DNA of 64,000 nt. Origin: Spirosoma arboris (GTDB lineage: Bacteria > Bacteroidota > Bacteroidia > Cytophagales > Spirosomataceae). Numbering within the stretch: position 1 is the stretch's first letter; every line of letters starts with the position of its first letter. Where the stretch lies: positions 1 to 64,000 of the forward strand of contig NZ_WPIN01000004.1 in NCBI RefSeq assembly GCF_009754945.1, given 5' to 3'. Under the pieces are notes generated by a model. It ran no database searches. It had not been told where the DNA came from and saw nothing but the letters and a program-made list of their open reading frames with translations. This document shows positions 25,964 through 35,667 of this stretch, one piece after another. A program made the translations under genes and the position numbers.

Positions 25964-28459
25964 TTAATACACTTTCTCGACCTCGCGGTGCTCTTTTTCT
26001 TCGGGCAGCACGAATTTCATTGGCTTACCAACCTGACCAGGTAATAGCGCAATGTTTAGCACTTGGTCTACGGTATCAGCGTAGTGGAAAGTCAGATCTT
26101 TAATATAAGACTGATTGATCTCCTCAATGTCTTTCCGATTTTTTGAGCAAAGAATAATTTCTTTAATGCCTGCTCGGTTGGCCGCCAGAATCTTTTCTTT
26201 GATACCGCCTACGGGTAATACTTTGCCCCGAAGTGTCACCTCGCCCGTCATCGCTAAATAAGGCTTAACCTTACGCTGAGTATAGATCGAGGTCATTGAG
26301 GTCAGCATCGTAATCCCTGCCGATGGACCGTCTTTTGGTACAGCCCCAGCAGGAATATGGATATGGAGATCATAGTGACTGAAGACTCGATAGTCGATAC
26401 CTAGATCATCAGCATGGGCTTTCAGATAGGAGAGGGCTGTAATTGCCGATTCCTTCATAACATCGCCTAGTTGCCCAGATAGGGTAAGCACACCTTTTCC
26501 ACGACTCAGGCTTGATTCAATAAGCAGAATTTCTCCCCCAACCTGTGTCCAGGCTAAACCCGTTACAATACCGGCAATATCGTCGTCGGCATAGAGCTCC
26601 TTATCGAAAATCTCAGCGCCAAGCATTTTAGAAATATCAGTGGCCTTGACGGTATGGTTATATTCCTCCTCCATCGCAATGGATTTGGCTATTTTACGTA
26701 CCAAAGCCCCAATTTTCTGCTCCAGATTCCGCACACCCGATTCGCGGGTATAGCCTTCAATGATGCGTAGAATAGCTTTATCTTCAATCACCAGATCTTT
26801 GGGTTTCAGCCCATGATCTTTACGTTGCTTCGGAATCAGATACTTTTTAGCAATCTGGACTTTCTCCTCAACGGTGTAGCCTGCAATGTCGATAATCTCC
26901 ATTCGGTCGCGCAGGGCAGGGTGGATGGTGTCAAGCGAGTTGGCGGTAGCAATAAACAACACCCGTGAAAGATCAAACTCCGTTTCGAGGTAATTGTCCA
27001 TGAACGTCGAGTTCTGCTCAGGATCAAGTACTTCGAGAAGGGCCGATGATGGATCACCCCGGAAATCGGAGCTTACTTTGTCAATTTCATCTAGAATAAA
27101 GACGGGATTAGCCGTACCGCATTTCCGGATATTCTGGATGATTTTGCCTGGCATGGCGCCAATGTACGTTTTACGATGTCCCCGAATTTCGGCTTCATCG
27201 TGAACACCACCCAATGCCATACGACTATATTTCCGACCTAGTGCCTTTGCAACCGACTTGCCCAACGAAGTTTTACCTACGCCTGGAGGGCCATAGAGGC
27301 AAAGGATCGGGGCTTTCATATCGTTTTTAAGTTTAAGAACGGCGAGGTATTCGATAATCCGTTCTTTAACTTTTTCCAATCCGAAATGGTCGCTGTCTAG
27401 GATTTTCTGTGCACGTTTAAGATCGAAATTATCTTTAGTGTACTCGTTCCAGGGTAAGTCAACCATTAACTCAACGTAATTCATCGTCACCGGATATTCC
27501 GGAGCCATCGGGTTAATACGTTGTAATTTGTTTAATTCTTTATCGAAATGGCCGCGCACTTCCGGCGACCATTTCTTTCGGTCGGCCTTCATCCGCAGTT
27601 CGTCAATCTCACGGTCGGGATTATCGATCCCCAACTCATCCTGCAGAACTTTCATCTGCTGGCGCAGATAATAGTCGCGTTGCTGCTGATCAAGATCTGA
27701 TGAGGCTTTAGACTGAATCTCGCGTTTCAACTCAAGTAATTGCACCTCACGGAGCATGTATTCTAACAGCAGACTCGCCTGCTGATTCCCATCAGTTAGT
27801 TCTAGAAGCCGTTGTTTATCAGCTACATCAGCATTTAGATTCGACGACAGGAAGTGCAGCAAAAACGTAGGACTCTCAATATTATCAAGTGCAATACGGG
27901 CCTCTTGTGGAATCTCTGGATTAAGTCGCAGCGTTTTATAGGCTGCATCTTTTAGCGATTGCAGCATTGCTTTCCCTTCTTTTTTATTGGTATTTACACT
28001 AGGGAAAACATCATCAATCTGACGAACTTGGGCTGTTATAAAGGGCTCATCCTGTGTGATTTGCTGGATTTCAAACCGTTTCTTCCCCTGGATGATAATA
28101 GTGATATTACCATCGGGGAGGGTAATCATCTTGATAATATAAGCTACTGTTCCGAAGCGGTAAAGATCATCGGCCGTAGGTTCATCTTTCTGCTGATTTA
28201 GCTGAGCTGTTACACCAATAATCCGATTGCCTTTATATGCTTTTTTTACTAGGCGGATTGATTTTGCCCGCCCTACTGTGACGGGAATTACCATACCTGG
28301 GAATAAAACTGTATTGCGAACCGGCAAAATGGGAAGGTTTGCCGGTAATTCATAGTCTTCATCTAATCCTTCTGGCGAACCGAGAGGAACAATTTCTAAA
28401 TTATCCGAATCAAAATCGGCCAACATCAAACGGGTCGCAAATTCTCTTTCTAAATTCAT
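25964..28459 (-). CDS. lon: ATP-dependent protease Lon
   Basis: Lon degrades misfolded and regulatory proteins in the cytosol. The protein has an N-terminal LON substrate domain (LPILPVRNTVLFPGMVIPV), a coiled-coil region rich in Arg, Gln and Glu, an AAA+ module with Walker A GPPGVGKTS near residue 390 and Walker B FILDEIDK, and a C-terminal protease domain with catalytic serine near 713 in PKDGPSAGIT and lysine in GGIKEKILAANRAG. I chose the ATG at 28459 (831 residues); the GTG at 28465 adds two. A 15-bp palindrome lies 7 bases upstream. Confidence 0.96.
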   Translation of the reverse strand: MNLEREFATRLMLADFDSDNLEIVPLGSPEGLDEDYELPANLPILPVRNTVLFPGMVIPVTVGRAKSIRLVKKAYKGNRIIGVTAQLNQQKDEPTADDLYRFGTVAYIIKMITLPDGNITIIIQGKKRFEIQQITQDEPFITAQVRQIDDVFPSVNTNKKEGKAMLQSLKDAAYKTLRLNPEIPQEARIALDNIESPTFLLHFLSSNLNADVADKQRLLELTDGNQQASLLLEYMLREVQLLELKREIQSKASSDLDQQQRDYYLRQQMKVLQDELGIDNPDREIDELRMKADRKKWSPEVRGHFDKELNKLQRINPMAPEYPVTMNYVELMVDLPWNEYTKDNFDLKRAQKILDSDHFGLEKVKERIIEYLAVLKLKNDMKAPILCLYGPPGVGKTSLGKSVAKALGRKYSRMALGGVHDEAEIRGHRKTYIGAMPGKIIQNIRKCGTANPVFILDEIDKVSSDFRGDPSSALLEVLDPEQNSTFMDNYLETEFDLSRVLFIATANSLDTIHPALRDRMEIIDIAGYTVEEKVQIAKKYLIPKQRKDHGLKPKDLVIEDKAILRIIEGYTRESGVRNLEQKIGALVRKIAKSIAMEEEYNHTVKATDISKMLGAEIFDKELYADDDIAGIVTGLAWTQVGGEILLIESSLSRGKGVLTLSGQLGDVMKESAITALSYLKAHADDLGIDYRVFSHYDLHIHIPAGAVPKDGPSAGITMLTSMTSIYTQRKVKPYLAMTGEVTLRGKVLPVGGIKEKILAANRAGIKEIILCSKNRKDIEEINQSYIKDLTFHYADTVDQVLNIALLPGQVGKPMKFVLPEEKEHREVEKVY

Positions 28460-28466
28460 ACACACA

Positions 28467-28481
28467 CTGCCAGTCTGGCAG
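28467..28481. promoter_or_regulatory. Perfect palindrome just upstream of lon
   Basis: CTGCCAGTCTGGCAG has 7-bp arms around one base, 7 bases from the lon ATG. It could be a repressor site or a small leader hairpin. I cannot tell which. Confidence 0.45.
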
Positions 28482-28547
28482 CATTCAATAATGGGTTGGT
28501 TCCTAATAAATCAGGAAAGGCAAGGGAAATGAGGTAGTTGCAAGGGC

Positions 28548-28581
28548 CGTGCCAATCATGCACTTATGACGAATTGGCACG
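28548..28581. repeat. Inverted repeat between lon and the DUF6702 gene
   Basis: Perfect 9-bp arms CGTGCCAAT / ATTGGCACG separated by 16 bases. It may terminate the upstream rseP-DUF6702 transcript or belong to the lon regulatory region; no T run supports either choice. Confidence 0.5.
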
Positions 28582-28638
28582 ACAATCGTTACTATTACAA
28601 AACTAACTAATTAGGGAGCGTGATGGCTTAGAAATTTA

Positions 28639-29136
28639 TTAATCGAACGAAATGTCCTGGATAGGCTGATTTTTACGAAAAACAAACGTTTTTTTCTGAC
28701 CCTGATATTGGATATTAACCATATTAACCTGGTCTTCAAATAGCTCCATTAGCGCGTTTTGCTTTAATAACCCACCTCGAAATGGTTCTGTATAAGGCAT
28801 TTCGAGGTAAAGCCAGTTGGCATCGGCTTCAACTTCATGCCCAACGTATTTGATCGTTTTGGTTTGCTTCTGCGGATTTACGTATGAAAAATGGGCCTGT
28901 ATATATTTTTCGATTAACGGATCATTTTTATCACCCGGTCCGTCCAGGTTAATTTTTGTGTTCGAAGCTGCCGAAAGCCCTTTCTCAAAATCGTCCGTAA
29001 AGATTCGAATACTAATTTCGAAGGTTCGCTCTTTCGCGTTGTACTGCATTTGTGTAACACTAGCATGAAAATCATGCGCTGGGCGACTGGCAGTCAGGCT
29101 AATTAGTAATAGACCGCAAATTAATTGCTTGAACAC
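28639..29136 (-). CDS. DUF6702-family exported protein
   Basis: The 165-residue protein has an N-terminal signal segment (LICGLLLISLTASRPAHDF) followed by a beta-rich body with HASVTQMQYNAKERTFEISIRIFTDDFE, the hallmark of the Bacteroidota DUF6702 family as I remember it. Function unknown. It is 82 bases downstream of rseP on the same strand. The frame opens with GTG, and no ATG precedes the signal peptide. Confidence 0.75.
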   Translation of the reverse strand: MFKQLICGLLLISLTASRPAHDFHASVTQMQYNAKERTFEISIRIFTDDFEKGLSAASNTKINLDGPGDKNDPLIEKYIQAHFSYVNPQKQTKTIKYVGHEVEADANWLYLEMPYTEPFRGGLLKQNALMELFEDQVNMVNIQYQGQKKTFVFRKNQPIQDISFD

Positions 29137-29153
29137 AGAGAATACAGGGTTTT

Positions 29154-29211
29154 AACACAGAGAACACAAAGCTCCGTGATCTCCGTGGAGAAACTCTGTG
29201 TTCTCTGTGTT
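29154..29211. repeat. Inverted repeat between DUF6702 gene and rseP
   Basis: 18-base arms of the AACACAGAGAACACA type with one mismatch flank a 22-base loop containing CTCCGTGATCTCCGTGGAG. This CACAGAG/CTCCGTG sequence type recurs in many unrelated bacterial genomes, from memory. Confidence 0.8.
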
Positions 29212-29218
29212 TAATTAA

Positions 29219-30535
29219 TTAAAAAACAGCCTTGAAAACATCATTAAAAATGGCGAAGGCCATCAGACCGAGTAGTAGAACCATACCTACCTTTTGCGCA
29301 CCTTCCAGAAAGCGGTCGGAAGGTTTGCGGCCTGAAATAATTTCATAGCTAAGAATAGTGGCATGACCACCATCAAGAGCTGGAATGGGTAGTGCATTCA
29401 TAAACGCAAGCGCCATAGAAAGTAAGCCTGTAACCGTCCAGAAACGATCCCAGCGCCAGATTCCACCGAACAGGTTTTGGGCGATTCCAATCGGGCCGCT
29501 CAGTGCTTTAGATGCGGAGACTTCACCCCGAAAAATCTTGCCGAAGCCTTTTATGTTGTCAAATACAACCTGAAACGCCTTTTCAGTACCAACACTTAAG
29601 GCTTCACCAAACGTGTACTCCTGCGTAGTTATAGGCAACAATAATTCAGGATAGAAACCGATGGTGCCATCAGGCGTCGTGGTCATCGTGAGCGTAACAG
29701 GGTTACCATTGCGATTGACAATAAGTGTTAAGGGCTTGGCTTTAAGTGGCTTTACGATTTCCGTGAATTCATGATAAAACCGGATAGGTTTTCCATTGGC
29801 ACTGGTAATAACATCGCCTGCTTTAAGACCTGCTTTTGTTGCGGGTTGACCTGGCGCTAACTCGGCAACTTTGAACGGTTCAATTGGCTCAATAAATTGC
29901 CCCGCTGCTTTCTTATCAGCTAGTTTATCCACGAAATTATTCGGGATATAGATGTCCATCTGTTTACCGTTTCGTTCGATAGTATACGAACTATTATTAC
30001 CTAAAAACACATCAGAACTGCGGATTTCGTTGAAATCAGTGATTTCTTTTCCGTTGACTTTAATGATTTTATCGCCCGTTTGTAGCCCAATGCTTTTAGC
30101 AAGATCGTAAGCTACAATACCGTATTTAGCGTCTTTAGCCGCCAGATAGGTATTGCCATTTTTGTAAGCCAGAATCACGAAAATCAAGATGCCGACAATA
30201 ACATTAACAATAATGCCACCCAGCATCACAATCAAACGCTGCCAGGCTGGTTTGGACCGGAATTCATAAGGCTGAGGTTCAGTATCGGTATGGGACGTAT
30301 CGAGTGATTCGTCGATCATTCCCGAAATCTTTACAAATCCACCCAGCGGAATGGCACCAACACCGTATTCTGTTTCTCCTCGTTTAATACTCCAGACCTT
30401 GGGCGGGAAACCGATAAAATATTGCTCTACCCGCATGCCAAAAGCTTTAGCTGCCAGCAGATGGCCTAACTCGTGTAACCCAACTAGAATAGACAAGCCC
30501 AGAATGAGCTGTCCTGCCATTACTAAAATTTCCAT
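29219..30535 (-). CDS. rseP: Site-2 membrane metalloprotease RseP
   Basis: RseP cuts transmembrane segments of regulatory and signal-peptide substrates. The 438-residue protein has HELGH at 21-25 in the first membrane segment, the second zinc-binding motif in LPIPALDGGH near the C-terminus, two PDZ domains between them (KSIGLQTGDKIIKVNGKEI and GQPATKAGLKAGDVITSANGKPI), and about four membrane segments. It follows dxr, the same order as in many bacteria. ATG start. Confidence 0.95.
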   Translation of the reverse strand: MEILVMAGQLILGLSILVGLHELGHLLAAKAFGMRVEQYFIGFPPKVWSIKRGETEYGVGAIPLGGFVKISGMIDESLDTSHTDTEPQPYEFRSKPAWQRLIVMLGGIIVNVIVGILIFVILAYKNGNTYLAAKDAKYGIVAYDLAKSIGLQTGDKIIKVNGKEITDFNEIRSSDVFLGNNSSYTIERNGKQMDIYIPNNFVDKLADKKAAGQFIEPIEPFKVAELAPGQPATKAGLKAGDVITSANGKPIRFYHEFTEIVKPLKAKPLTLIVNRNGNPVTLTMTTTPDGTIGFYPELLLPITTQEYTFGEALSVGTEKAFQVVFDNIKGFGKIFRGEVSASKALSGPIGIAQNLFGGIWRWDRFWTVTGLLSMALAFMNALPIPALDGGHATILSYEIISGRKPSDRFLEGAQKVGMVLLLGLMAFAIFNDVFKAVF

Positions 30536-30693
30536 GTATTCAGAACCGAGATAAGACTAATTTTTAAGGTTATTTAACAACTGGAATTTGGTTAGTGTAA
30601 GCTTGTGTAGTCAATAGCGCACTAACATCAAACTACTATTTCAGGTCATCGTGACGATAAAAACGTTGTGGACAGACGATATAATATAAACAG

Positions 30694-31866
30694 CTAAACC
30701 AAACTTTTAATTCGTTCTCTAGCCAGTCGACGGGTTTCCTCATCTGTGCTGACATAGTCGTCGTAAGTTGGATGTTGAATAAAAGTCGCTTTAGCTAAAC
30801 AGCTTTCGATAAGCTCCGAGATTTCCAGAAACCCAATTTGATCGTGAAGAAAGGCCTCTACTGCCACTTCATTGGCTGCGTTGATAATACAAGCTGCATT
30901 GCCCCCTTTGTCGAGTGCATCGAAAGCGAGTTGTAAATTACGAAACGTTTCCCGATCGGGCTGCTCAAATGTGAGGGATGAATAATCCATGAAGTTAAAC
31001 CGTGGAAAATCCGATTTCAACCGGTTGGGGTACCCTAGAGCGAACTGAATTGGGAGCCGCATGTCAGGCAAACCCATCTGCGCCTTAAGGCTTCCGTCCT
31101 CAAACTGCACAAGAGAATGGATGATGCTTTGTGGGTGAACAATAACATCGATTTGATTGGAACGAAGGCCAAACAACCACTTGGCTTCGATAACTTCAAG
31201 CCCCTTGTTCATGAGTGTGGCCGAGTCGATGGTGATTTTGGCACCCATTGTCCAGTTTGGGTGCTTAAGCGCCTGCGCCTTCGTAACAGTCGACAAAAAT
31301 TCCCGCGATTTCCCTCGAAATGGCCCACCCGATGCCGTCAGGATAATTTTTTCAATGGGGTTATGAAACTCTCCTACCAGACACTGAAAAATAGCCGAGT
31401 GCTCAGAATCGACGGGATAAATATTCACCGCTTTCTGAGCGGCCAACTGGGTAATGAGTTCACCCGCGACAACCAACGTTTCCTTGTTCGCCAGCGCTAT
31501 AGATTTCCCCGCTTCAATGGCCTTAATGGTTGGCAACAAGCCTGCGTAACCTACCATAGCCGTCAGCACCATATCAATCGTATCCATCTGAACAACGGAC
31601 GCAATCGACTTGGCGCCAGCGTAGACCTTGATATCGAGCGGATCAAGAGCGGAGAAAACCTGATCGTAGCGGTCTTTATTACAGATGACAACGACGTTAG
31701 GTTTCAACTCAACAGCTTGCTGAATGAGTAATTCGGCGTTGTTGTTCGTTGTCAGTACCTCAACCTGAAACTGGTCGGGGTGGGCCTTAATCACATCGAC
31801 GGCCTGGGTTCCAATGGAGCCGGTCGAGCCGAGGATGGCGATATGGCGTTTTTTAGATTCGGTCAT
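30694..31866 (-). CDS. dxr: 1-deoxy-D-xylulose 5-phosphate reductoisomerase
   Basis: Dxr makes 2-C-methyl-D-erythritol 4-phosphate in the MEP isoprenoid pathway. The 390-residue protein has the NADPH motif ILGSTGSIGTQAVDVI, the LANKETLVVAG segment, and the metal/substrate site PVDSEHSAIFQCL with TASGGPFR downstream. It is followed by rseP on the same strand. ATG start. Confidence 0.96.
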   Translation of the reverse strand: MTESKKRHIAILGSTGSIGTQAVDVIKAHPDQFQVEVLTTNNNAELLIQQAVELKPNVVVICNKDRYDQVFSALDPLDIKVYAGAKSIASVVQMDTIDMVLTAMVGYAGLLPTIKAIEAGKSIALANKETLVVAGELITQLAAQKAVNIYPVDSEHSAIFQCLVGEFHNPIEKIILTASGGPFRGKSREFLSTVTKAQALKHPNWTMGAKITIDSATLMNKGLEVIEAKWLFGLRSNQIDVIVHPQSIIHSLVQFEDGSLKAQMGLPDMRLPIQFALGYPNRLKSDFPRFNFMDYSSLTFEQPDRETFRNLQLAFDALDKGGNAACIINAANEVAVEAFLHDQIGFLEISELIESCLAKATFIQHPTYDDYVSTDEETRRLARERIKSLV

Positions 31867-31951
31867 GTAGTTTTTACCAAGTCAAAATTGACTTTCACTG
31901 CTAGTTCTTCTTCGAGGGCACGGATGACGTAAAACGTATATGATCTATTCT

Positions 31952-33454
31952 CTAAACAGTTTCACCTATTCCCAATAATCCATCCGCAATCTTCCGATCA
32001 TTTGCCAAACGAGGCACCTTGTTCTGACCACCCAATTTCCCCTGCGATTTCATGTATCGTTGAAAGGCACCGCGTGGCAAGCCCGTTAATTTTAGCGGTT
32101 GCAAGATGGAGCCGGTAATGAGGTCGTCGTAATATACGTTTAGTTTCGTCAGGCGGTTGTCTACATCCTGGGCAAAGGCGACCGGATCGTTTGGGGGCGT
32201 GGCAAATTCAACCAGCCATTCGTGATAGGGTAACCCTTCTTTCGGGCTAACCATTGGTGCCACCGTAAATTCAACAACCTCGGTTTCAGGGTGTTTTTCC
32301 ATGGCACCTTTCAGTGCCTTTTCAACTTCTTCGCCAATAACGTGTTCGCCAAAGGCCGATATGAAGTGCTTGATCCGACCCGTTACCAGTAATCGGTACG
32401 GCTCCCGCGATACGAATTTAACCGTATCGCCCAGAGAATAGCCCCATAAACCAGCGTTGTTGTTGATAATAACCGCGTAGTTTTTGCCTAACTCCACTTC
32501 GTCAATAGTCAGTCGACGTGGGTTTTCGGTGAAATACTCGTCGGCGGCAATGAATTCAAAGAAGATACCGCTGTCTAGAAGCATTAATAAACCTTCTTCG
32601 GTCTGACTGTCCTGAAACGCAATGAAGCCTTCAGAGGCTGGGTATGTCTCAATCGAGTCGATACGCTTGCCGATGCTCTCAAATAGTTTGGCGCGATAGG
32701 GTTCGAAGTTTACACCCCCATAGACAAACAGCGAAAAATCGGGGAAGACATCTTTGATCAATTTACCCGTTCGCTCCTGAATACGGTCGAAATACATTTG
32801 TACCCAGGGCGGAATCCCTGAGATCAAAGACATAGGTTGGGTAATTGTTTCGTAGATAACTTTTTCCAGCTTGGTTTCCCAATCGTCAATGACGTTGGTT
32901 TCATAACTGGGCAACTGATTGGTGCGTAAATAAGCCGGAACATGGTGATTGACAATACCTGATAACCGACCGATGTTGATTCCCTCTTTCTGGGTGAGTT
33001 CAGGGCTGCCCGACAGGAAAATGAGTTTCTTATCCAGAAAGGCGCTTTTGCCTGTCTCGTTGACGTAGTTCAACAGCGCATCACGGGCTGAGTTGATGTG
33101 GTTCGGAATCGACTCGTGGGAAATTGGAATGTATTTGACTCCTGAAGTTGTTCCAGAGGTTTTTGCAAAATAGAGCGGCTTTCCCTTCCAGAGTACGTCA
33201 CTTTCGCCGTGCAAAATTTGCTCGATGTACGGCTTCAGGTCTTCGTAGTCGCGAACAGGCACGGCCTGTCTAAATTCTCCGATTGTTTGAATGTCCTTAA
33301 ATTTATGGTCCTGACCAAAAACGGTGTTACGTCCGCCGTCGATCAACTGCCGAAACCAACGTTGTTGAGCCTCGGCAGGCTGATACATCCAGTTTTGCTG
33401 ACGCTCGACTACCCACTTGGCTAAAGGCTTACTGACAATTGAACGAATTCCCAT
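31952..33454 (-). CDS. GH3-family acyl-adenylating protein
   Basis: The 500-residue protein matches the plant GH3 auxin-conjugase family found in many Bacteroidota. It shows the adenylation motifs FAKTSGTTSGVKYIPIS near 108-124 (P-loop-like) and YPASEGFIAFQ, and the C-terminal region LVTGRIKHFISAFGEHVIGEEVE. Plant members couple acyl acids to amino acids; the bacterial substrate is unknown. It begins the minus-strand run GH3-dxr-rseP-DUF6702 and is divergent from mreB. ATG start. Confidence 0.88.
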   Translation of the reverse strand: MGIRSIVSKPLAKWVVERQQNWMYQPAEAQQRWFRQLIDGGRNTVFGQDHKFKDIQTIGEFRQAVPVRDYEDLKPYIEQILHGESDVLWKGKPLYFAKTSGTTSGVKYIPISHESIPNHINSARDALLNYVNETGKSAFLDKKLIFLSGSPELTQKEGINIGRLSGIVNHHVPAYLRTNQLPSYETNVIDDWETKLEKVIYETITQPMSLISGIPPWVQMYFDRIQERTGKLIKDVFPDFSLFVYGGVNFEPYRAKLFESIGKRIDSIETYPASEGFIAFQDSQTEEGLLMLLDSGIFFEFIAADEYFTENPRRLTIDEVELGKNYAVIINNNAGLWGYSLGDTVKFVSREPYRLLVTGRIKHFISAFGEHVIGEEVEKALKGAMEKHPETEVVEFTVAPMVSPKEGLPYHEWLVEFATPPNDPVAFAQDVDNRLTKLNVYYDDLITGSILQPLKLTGLPRGAFQRYMKSQGKLGGQNKVPRLANDRKIADGLLGIGETV

Positions 33455-33473
33455 AATGATGCAAAAGTAATGT

Positions 33474-33550
33474 ATAATGAAGAATGAATACTACAAAAAG
33501 GGGATAGGAGCTATTGGAGCACTTTTCCCATTATTCATTTTGCATTATCC
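33474..33550. repeat. Imperfect inverted repeat upstream of mreB
   Basis: ATAATGAAGAATGAATA (33474-33490) is complementary to TTATTCATTTTGCATTAT (33530-33547) except for two bases, with further partial pairing inward. It lies in the divergent GH3/mreB region. Confidence 0.45.
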
Positions 33551-33558
33551 AAAATTCA

Positions 33559-33592
33559 TTGAAGACATTCTCTTGAATAATCTATATTTTTG
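33559..33592 (+). promoter_or_regulatory. Candidate mreB promoter
   Basis: TATTTTTG at 33585-33592 is an exact TAnnTTTG box. A TTG lies 23 bases upstream, slightly longer than usual. The expected start gives a 5' UTR of about 45 bases before mreB. Confidence 0.55.
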
Positions 33593-33645
33593 CACACTTT
33601 TCAATAAAACAGTATTTGTAATAAGGCGTTCTGCGTCAACCTATA

Positions 33646-34671
33646 ATGGGACTTTTCAATTTTTTAACCAGCGACATTGCTATTGACCTGGGCACGGCGA
33701 ATACCTTGATTATTCACAAGGATCGGATTGTGGTGGATGAGCCTTCGATTATTGCAATGGACAAAGTCAGCGGTAAAGTGCTGGCCATTGGTCATAAGGC
33801 CATGCAAATGCACGAAAAGACCAATGAAAATATCAAGACTATCCGCCCGTTGAAAGACGGCGTAATTGCCGACTTTACAGCCGCCGAACTGATGATTCGG
33901 GGGATGATTAAAATGATAGATACCGGCAGTAAGCTGTTTTCGCCTTCGCACCGGATGGTTATTTGTATTCCATCAGGTATTACCGAAGTGGAGAAGCGGG
34001 CCGTTAAGGATTCTGCCGAACATGCCGGAGCTAAGGAAGTCTATATGGTGCACGAACCTATTGCAGCAGCCATTGGTATCGGCATTGATATTACGCAACC
34101 TAACGGAACTATGATCGTGGACATCGGGGGAGGTACAACCGAAATTGCGGTAATTGCTCTGTCGGGGATTGTCTGCGAACAGTCGATTCGTATTGCGGGC
34201 GACGTATTTACCCGCGACATTGTGGATTACATGCGTCGGGAGCACAACCTGCTCATTGGCGAACGCTCGGCCGAACAAATCAAAATGGAAGTTGGATCAG
34301 CTCTGCCAGAACTCGACAACCCTCCAGCTGATTACGAAATCCGGGGTCGTGATTTGATGACTGGTATTCCCAAGGAAATTAAGGTTACCTACAGTGAAAT
34401 TGCGTACGCGCTGGATAAATCCATTTCGAAAATTGAAGAGGCTACCATGAAAGCCCTCGAAATTTCGCCACCGGAATTATCGGCCGATATTTATACCAAC
34501 GGTATCCACCTGACGGGTGGTGGCGCTTTGCTACATGGTCTCGATAAGCGGCTGGGTGCTAAAACCAAATTGCCGATTCACGTTGCCGATGATCCGCTCA
34601 AAGCCGTTGTAAAAGGTACAGGTGAAGTAATCAAGAACCTGGAAATGTACCGGTCTGTATTGATTAGTTAA
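33646..34671 (+). CDS. mreB: Rod shape-determining protein MreB
   Basis: MreB is the bacterial actin that guides lateral cell-wall synthesis. The 341-residue protein has the actin-fold signatures IDLGTANTLI near residue 12, IVDIGGGTTEIAVI (phosphate 2) and HLTGGGALLHGLDKRL (adenosine). It begins with a short amphipathic N-terminus (MGLFNFL) suited to membrane binding. It is the first gene of mreB-mreC-mreD. ATG start. Confidence 0.97.
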   Translation: MGLFNFLTSDIAIDLGTANTLIIHKDRIVVDEPSIIAMDKVSGKVLAIGHKAMQMHEKTNENIKTIRPLKDGVIADFTAAELMIRGMIKMIDTGSKLFSPSHRMVICIPSGITEVEKRAVKDSAEHAGAKEVYMVHEPIAAAIGIGIDITQPNGTMIVDIGGGTTEIAVIALSGIVCEQSIRIAGDVFTRDIVDYMRREHNLLIGERSAEQIKMEVGSALPELDNPPADYEIRGRDLMTGIPKEIKVTYSEIAYALDKSISKIEEATMKALEISPPELSADIYTNGIHLTGGGALLHGLDKRLGAKTKLPIHVADDPLKAVVKGTGEVIKNLEMYRSVLIS

Positions 34672-34683
34672 AGTACTTTTGTG

Positions 34684-34744
34684 TAGCCTGGATGTCTATA
34701 TCCGTGTGTAACCCATCTACACTCAGACATAGATATCCAGGCTA
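34684..34744. repeat. Inverted repeat between mreB and mreC
   Basis: 19-base arms (TAGCCTGGATGTCTATATC type) with two mismatches and a 23-base loop fill the 84-base gap. Confidence 0.75.
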
Positions 34745-34755
34745 TATAGTTTCCT

Positions 34756-35592
34756 ATGGGAGAGTTAGTTGATTTTTTTGTCCGAAGCCGGAACTTCATT
34801 TTGTTTGTGTTGCTGGAAGTACTTTGTTTTTACTTCATCATCAACACCAGCAATTATTGGGGTGTTACCTTCTTCAACACCTCAAACCGGTACGCGGCCC
34901 AGGTACTGGCCTGGTCGAACGCAGCTAATCAGTACGCTAATCTCCGTCAGGTTAATGCCGATTTGGCGCTGGAAAATCAACGACTCAACGCCCGATTGAC
35001 TCAACTGCTTCAAAGCAAACCAGTCGCTCCCGCTGAGTACCAGGCTGATTCGGCCTTTGCCGATCGATTTAAGTTTGTAGTGGCAAAAGTGGTTAATAAT
35101 ACCACGCAGTTTGCCAATAACTATATCACGATTGATAAAGGTACGGATGACGGTATACGGCCGGGTATGGGGGTTATTTCGCCGACGGGTGTTGTTGGTA
35201 AAGTGAAAATTTGCAACCGACGTTTTTCGGTTATCACATCTATTCTGCATTCAGAATATTTGGTTTCCTCCCAATTAGTGAAGGCTGGCGAAATTGGAAC
35301 GGCTAAATGGGATGGCGTCGACCCACACCTAATTAAGCTAAATGACATTTCGCTGACAAAACCTGTCAGTAAGGGAGATTCTGTTGTGACCTCGGAGCGT
35401 AACTCTACGTTCCCGCCTGGTATTTTGGTTGGTCGTGTCCGATCAATTGGTGTTCAGCCGAATCAGGTATTTCATGATCTTACGCTCGATCTGGCCACGA
35501 ATTTTAGTAGTCTATCATTCGTGTATATCGTAGAAAATCGATTGCAGGCCGAACAGGACCAGTTAGAAAAACAGGTTGAAACAGAAAAATAA
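34756..35592 (+). CDS. mreC: Rod shape-determining protein MreC
   Basis: MreC links MreB to the peptidoglycan synthases. The 278-residue protein has an N-terminal membrane segment (residues 15-34), a coiled coil (about 55-87, ANLRQVNADLALENQRLNARLTQLL), and a beta-barrel periplasmic domain with GTDDGIRPGMGVISPTGVVGKV and SEYLVSSQL. It is the second gene of mreBCD. ATG start. Confidence 0.93.
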   Translation: MGELVDFFVRSRNFILFVLLEVLCFYFIINTSNYWGVTFFNTSNRYAAQVLAWSNAANQYANLRQVNADLALENQRLNARLTQLLQSKPVAPAEYQADSAFADRFKFVVAKVVNNTTQFANNYITIDKGTDDGIRPGMGVISPTGVVGKVKICNRRFSVITSILHSEYLVSSQLVKAGEIGTAKWDGVDPHLIKLNDISLTKPVSKGDSVVTSERNSTFPPGILVGRVRSIGVQPNQVFHDLTLDLATNFSSLSFVYIVENRLQAEQDQLEKQVETEK

Positions 35593-35667
35593 GTCATAAG
35601 TTGGTGCCATCAGTCAAGCGTATGTGGCTTCTGATGACGGGCGACTATCGACAATCGACTATTAAAA

